From positions 1 through 15,058 of the forward strand of contig DASTPP010000061.1 in NCBI GenBank assembly GCA_035762175.1: a DNA stretch of 15,058 nucleotides, in the 5' to 3' direction. How positions within the stretch are numbered: the first letter of the stretch is position 1; the number at the start of each line of letters is the position of its first letter. Both the position numbers and the translations under genes were made by a program. The notes beneath the pieces were generated by a model. The model did not search any database, was not told the origin of the DNA, and worked only from the letters and a program-made list of their open reading frames with translations. This document shows, one piece after another, positions 13,296-15,058 of this stretch. Origin of the DNA: DASTPP01 sp035762175. GTDB taxonomy: Bacteria; Myxococcota_A; Polyangia; Polyangiales; Polyangiaceae.

Positions 13296-13326
13296 ATCGT
13301 GTGAAAGCAAGTGCGCCATTAGTCAA
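13296..13326 (-). promoter_or_regulatory. Possible sigma-70-type promoter of the DUF3015 gene
   Basis: On the minus strand TTGACT (13326-13321) is a good -35 match. CACGAT (13301-13296) is a fair -10 at a slightly long spacing of 19. Transcription would start about 45 bases before the ATG. Confidence 0.4.
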
Positions 13327-13668
13327 GTTTTTCGTCGGCCCTGGCCACCCCGGACGCGGCCCGCCAGAGGCCTCTTTTGGCTTCAAAATTGGTGCCGCCC
13401 CCTCTCCCGAACTGCCCCGCGCCCGCGCGCGCAGCCAAAAAACCCTCTCCCGAGCGGGCGACGCCCCGCTCCGAGCGCCTCAGCTCGGGCAGAACGGCGC
13501 CGGCCTGCCGATCGAAGCGCCCGGCGCCTCGCCCGAACGGCACGCCCGGGCGAGGCATGATGGAGGTGAACGTGCGCTCCCTCGAAAAGGAACCCGCGTG
13601 AGCCTCGACGGTTGCTCCAGCCCAGCCTGGGCGGTTCGGCGGCATACCAAGCCCACCTGCGCGCGCTA
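13327..13668. other. Non-coding stretch without a supported gene
   Basis: Open frames here have no recognisable motif, no good ribosome-binding site and low-complexity composition. Two inverted repeats are visible: CCGAGC/GCTCGG (13471-13488) and CCTCGCCC/GGGCGAGG (13527-13555). Nothing else can be supported. Confidence 0.6.
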
Positions 13669-13828
13669 GGCTCTGTCGGACGAATGCGGACCGAGCTCGG
13701 TGGTCGAGACGCACGCCGTCGAGCCGGGCGGGGGGCGAAGGAATCCGCCTGGATTTCGAGCTCCCCGCCCGGCCCGAGGGCGCCGCGGATCGGGCACCGG
13801 GCGACGGGAGCCTTCGTCCGACAGAGCC
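13669..13828. mobile_element. MITE-like 160-bp element with 16-bp terminal inverted repeats
   Basis: GGCTCTGTCGGACGAA (13669-13684) and its exact reverse complement (13813-13828) bound a 160-base segment with no coding capacity. The interior is also partly self-complementary: a GC-rich arm around 13731 (GCCGGGCGGGG) pairs with CCCCGCCCGGC near 13764-13776, and GGAATCC faces GGATTTC at the centre. No transposase is nearby. No clear target-site duplication can be read, though the flanks continue the symmetry imperfectly (CGCTA against TCGAGCG). Confidence 0.75.
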
Positions 13829-13867
13829 TCGAGCGTAGGTCAGGCGGGTTGGGTACGCCCGCAGGCC

Positions 13868-13884
13868 GGGGGCCCTCGGCCCCC
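13868..13884. repeat. Short perfect hairpin
   Basis: GGGGGCC and GGCCCCC pair around CTC, in non-coding DNA between the MITE-like element and the 43-bp array. Role unknown. Confidence 0.4.
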
Positions 13885-13937
13885 TCAAGATCATGGCCCG
13901 CCCACGCCGTATTCAACCAAGGACTGCGTGCCCAAGC

Positions 13938-14305
13938 GCCTCGAGGCAGAAGTCGAGTGCCTCCCCCTGCTCACCCTGAGGCCTTGAGCAGAAGTCGACT
14001 CCTCCTCCAAGCTCACCCCTAGGCCTTGGGCAGCAGTCGACTTCTCTTCCAAGCCCACCCCCTGGGCCTTGGGCAGCAGTCGACTCCTCTTCCAAGCCTA
14101 CCCCCTGGGCCTTGGAGAGAAGTCGAGTGCCCCCCGACCCCCGGTCCTGGGGCCTTGGGGGAGAAGTCGACTGCTCCGCTCAGCCCACGCCCATGCCTCG
14201 TGGAGAAGTCGAGTGCTCCGCTCAGCCCACCCCCGGGCCTTGGGGGAGACGTCGAGTGCTTCCCCCAGCTTGTCCTGGGCCTTGTGGGGAGACGTCGAGT
14301 TTGGC
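13938..14305. repeat. Tandem array of nine ~43-bp GTCGA-centred units
   Basis: The core GTCGA occurs at 13952, 13994, 14036, 14079, 14122, 14166, 14208, 14251 and 14294, with spacings of 42, 42, 43, 43, 44, 42, 43 and 43. Most units open with GCCTTGGG, then AGAAGTCGA(C/G)T, then a C/T-rich part often containing CCAAGCCCACCCC. Units at 13994, 14036, 14079 and 14166 contain GTCGAC. CTTGG and CCAAG flank the core, so several units have dyad symmetry. Unit lengths are not multiples of three, so the array is not coding. It lies about 200 bases upstream of the NTase-HEPN gene. Confidence 0.85.
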
Positions 14306-14489
14306 GCCGACGCTGAGCGCGACGTGTCCATCTTCGAGCGGGACGCTCGCGTCGCCCCCGAGGGCGGCGTGGCCACGGTCGGCGAGGTCGGTTGTGCCGT
14401 CGTGAGGTGACGCGTCAGCGCCCCTGATTCGACAGAAGCGTGGCCGCCCTCGCTCGCATCATCGATCGCTGTCTGCTAATCTCTGCCCT

Positions 14490-14494
14490 GGGGG
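14490..14494 (+). promoter_or_regulatory. Ribosome-binding site of the NTase-HEPN gene
   Basis: GGGGG six bases before the ATG at 14501 supports that start. The upstream stretch 14306-14489 shows no clear promoter or gene. Confidence 0.5.
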
Positions 14495-14500
14495 TGCGCC

Positions 14501-15058
14501 ATGAAGACCTCTCTCGATCACCTGCCCGAAGGCAAGCGGGTCAAGCTCGCGGCCCTCGTCGACCTCTTCCGCGAGGCGGCGCCGCTCGGGCTGCTCGTGC
14601 TCTTCGGCAGCCACGCCCGGGGCGACTGGGTCGACGACCCGCAGACCGGCTACCAGAGCGACTTCGACCTGCTCGCCGTCGTGCGCGAGCCCGCGCAGGC
14701 GAACGACGGCGCCTTCTGGCTTGCGCTCGAGGCGCGCCTGCGCGAGGTGGCGGCGCCCAGCCCGGTCACGCTCATCGCGCACGACATCAAGTTTCTGAAC
14801 CGCGAGATCCGCATGGGGCAGTACTTCTTCGCCGACATCGCGAACGAAGGCGTGCTGCTCTACGCGGGCGAGAAGCTCGACTTCGCCACGCCCAAGTCGC
14901 TCAACCCCAAAGAGCGCCTCTCGGTCGGCGAGTACAACTACGGCCACTGGTTTCACAGCGCCAGCCTGTTCTTCCGCGGCTGCCGCTACTACGCGGGCCT
15001 CGGCGAGCTGAGCCACGCCGCCTTTCTCTTGCACCAGGCGGCCGAGCGCTACTTTCAC
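14501..15058 (+). CDS. Nucleotidyltransferase-HEPN fusion protein, 3' end outside window
   Basis: The frame starts at ATG 14501 and is open to the window edge (186 codons, no stop). Residues about 1-110 are a Pol-beta-type minimal nucleotidyltransferase: LLVLFGSHARGDWV (GSHARG, 36-41) and YQSDFDLLAV with the metal-binding pair D54 and D56. The segment AAFLLHQAAERYFH at the end is the typical first helix of a HEPN domain, cut by the window. Fused NTase-HEPN proteins of roughly 300 residues are known; the split two-gene MNT/HEPN versions are toxin-antitoxin pairs in which the transferase modifies the HEPN RNase. Whether this fusion is a toxin, a self-controlled RNase or a housekeeping enzyme cannot be told without the RX4-6H region downstream. 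Confidence 0.88.
   Translation, partial: MKTSLDHLPEGKRVKLAALVDLFREAAPLGLLVLFGSHARGDWVDDPQTGYQSDFDLLAVVREPAQANDGAFWLALEARLREVAAPSPVTLIAHDIKFLNREIRMGQYFFADIANEGVLLYAGEKLDFATPKSLNPKERLSVGEYNYGHWFHSASLFFRGCRYYAGLGELSHAAFLLHQAAERYFH

Noticed and set aside
13319..13894. 191-residue minus-strand open frame across the MITE-like element
   Set aside because: It crosses the inverted repeats, lacks a ribosome-binding site, and has no domain-like pattern.
13938..14305. CRISPR array
   Set aside because: The units are diverged throughout, with no constant repeat alternating with unique spacers and no cas gene nearby.
13913..14376. Repeat-containing short proteins in the 43-bp array
   Set aside because: Unit spacing of 42, 43 and 44 bases breaks the reading frame between units, which argues against selection for a repeated protein.
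14459..15058. 199-residue antisense open frame at the right edge
   Set aside because: The plus strand over the same bases encodes a nucleotidyltransferase with GSHARG and SDFD motifs and a good ribosome-binding site; the antisense frame is open only because of GC-rich codon use.

Overview
The window is about 15 kb of very GC-rich DNA with dense coding, long Pro/Ala-rich linkers in exported proteins, an ECF-type sigma factor, a VIT/vWA protein and several exported proteins of unknown function. This suggests a soil-type myxobacterium (Polyangiales/Sorangiineae-like). The assignment is an inference from style and gene content, because no rRNA or other phylogenetic marker is present.

Layout. The left half (1-7.8 kb) reads almost entirely leftward. 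It holds the 3' end of a small hypothetical protein (+ strand), then a Pro-rich linker plus beta-barrel-like outer-membrane protein, a membrane-anchored calcineurin-like metallophosphoesterase, a lipoprotein with a SAM-methyltransferase fold, an ECF sigma factor translationally coupled to an 88-residue partner, and a tail-anchored VIT-vWA protein. A 232-bp fold-back element sits between the vWA and sigma genes. A short run of hairpin-forming repeats sits between the methyltransferase and phosphoesterase genes.

The middle (8-10.4 kb) has a SpoIIAA/STAS-like small protein and a peroxide-defence pair. The pair is a peroxiredoxin-glutaredoxin fusion divergent from an OxyR regulator that keeps both redox cysteines. 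OxyR ends in a repetitive tail whose stop codon overlaps the convergent DUF4105 gene by 10 bp.

The right part (10.4-13.3 kb) is a leftward pair: a DUF3015 exported protein followed by a DUF4105/Lnb-like exported protein. An intrinsic terminator lies exactly over the ribosome-binding site and start codon of the second gene, so it may act as an attenuator.

From 13.3 to 14.5 kb there is no credible gene. This stretch carries a 160-bp MITE-like element with perfect 16-bp terminal inverted repeats, and an array of nine ~43-bp units, each centred on a GTCGA core with dyad-symmetric flanks. The window ends inside a nucleotidyltransferase-HEPN protein on the + strand. The non-coding repeats and the hairpin-terminator/start overlap are the least expected features. 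The proteins are mostly recognisable families with unknown physiological roles.
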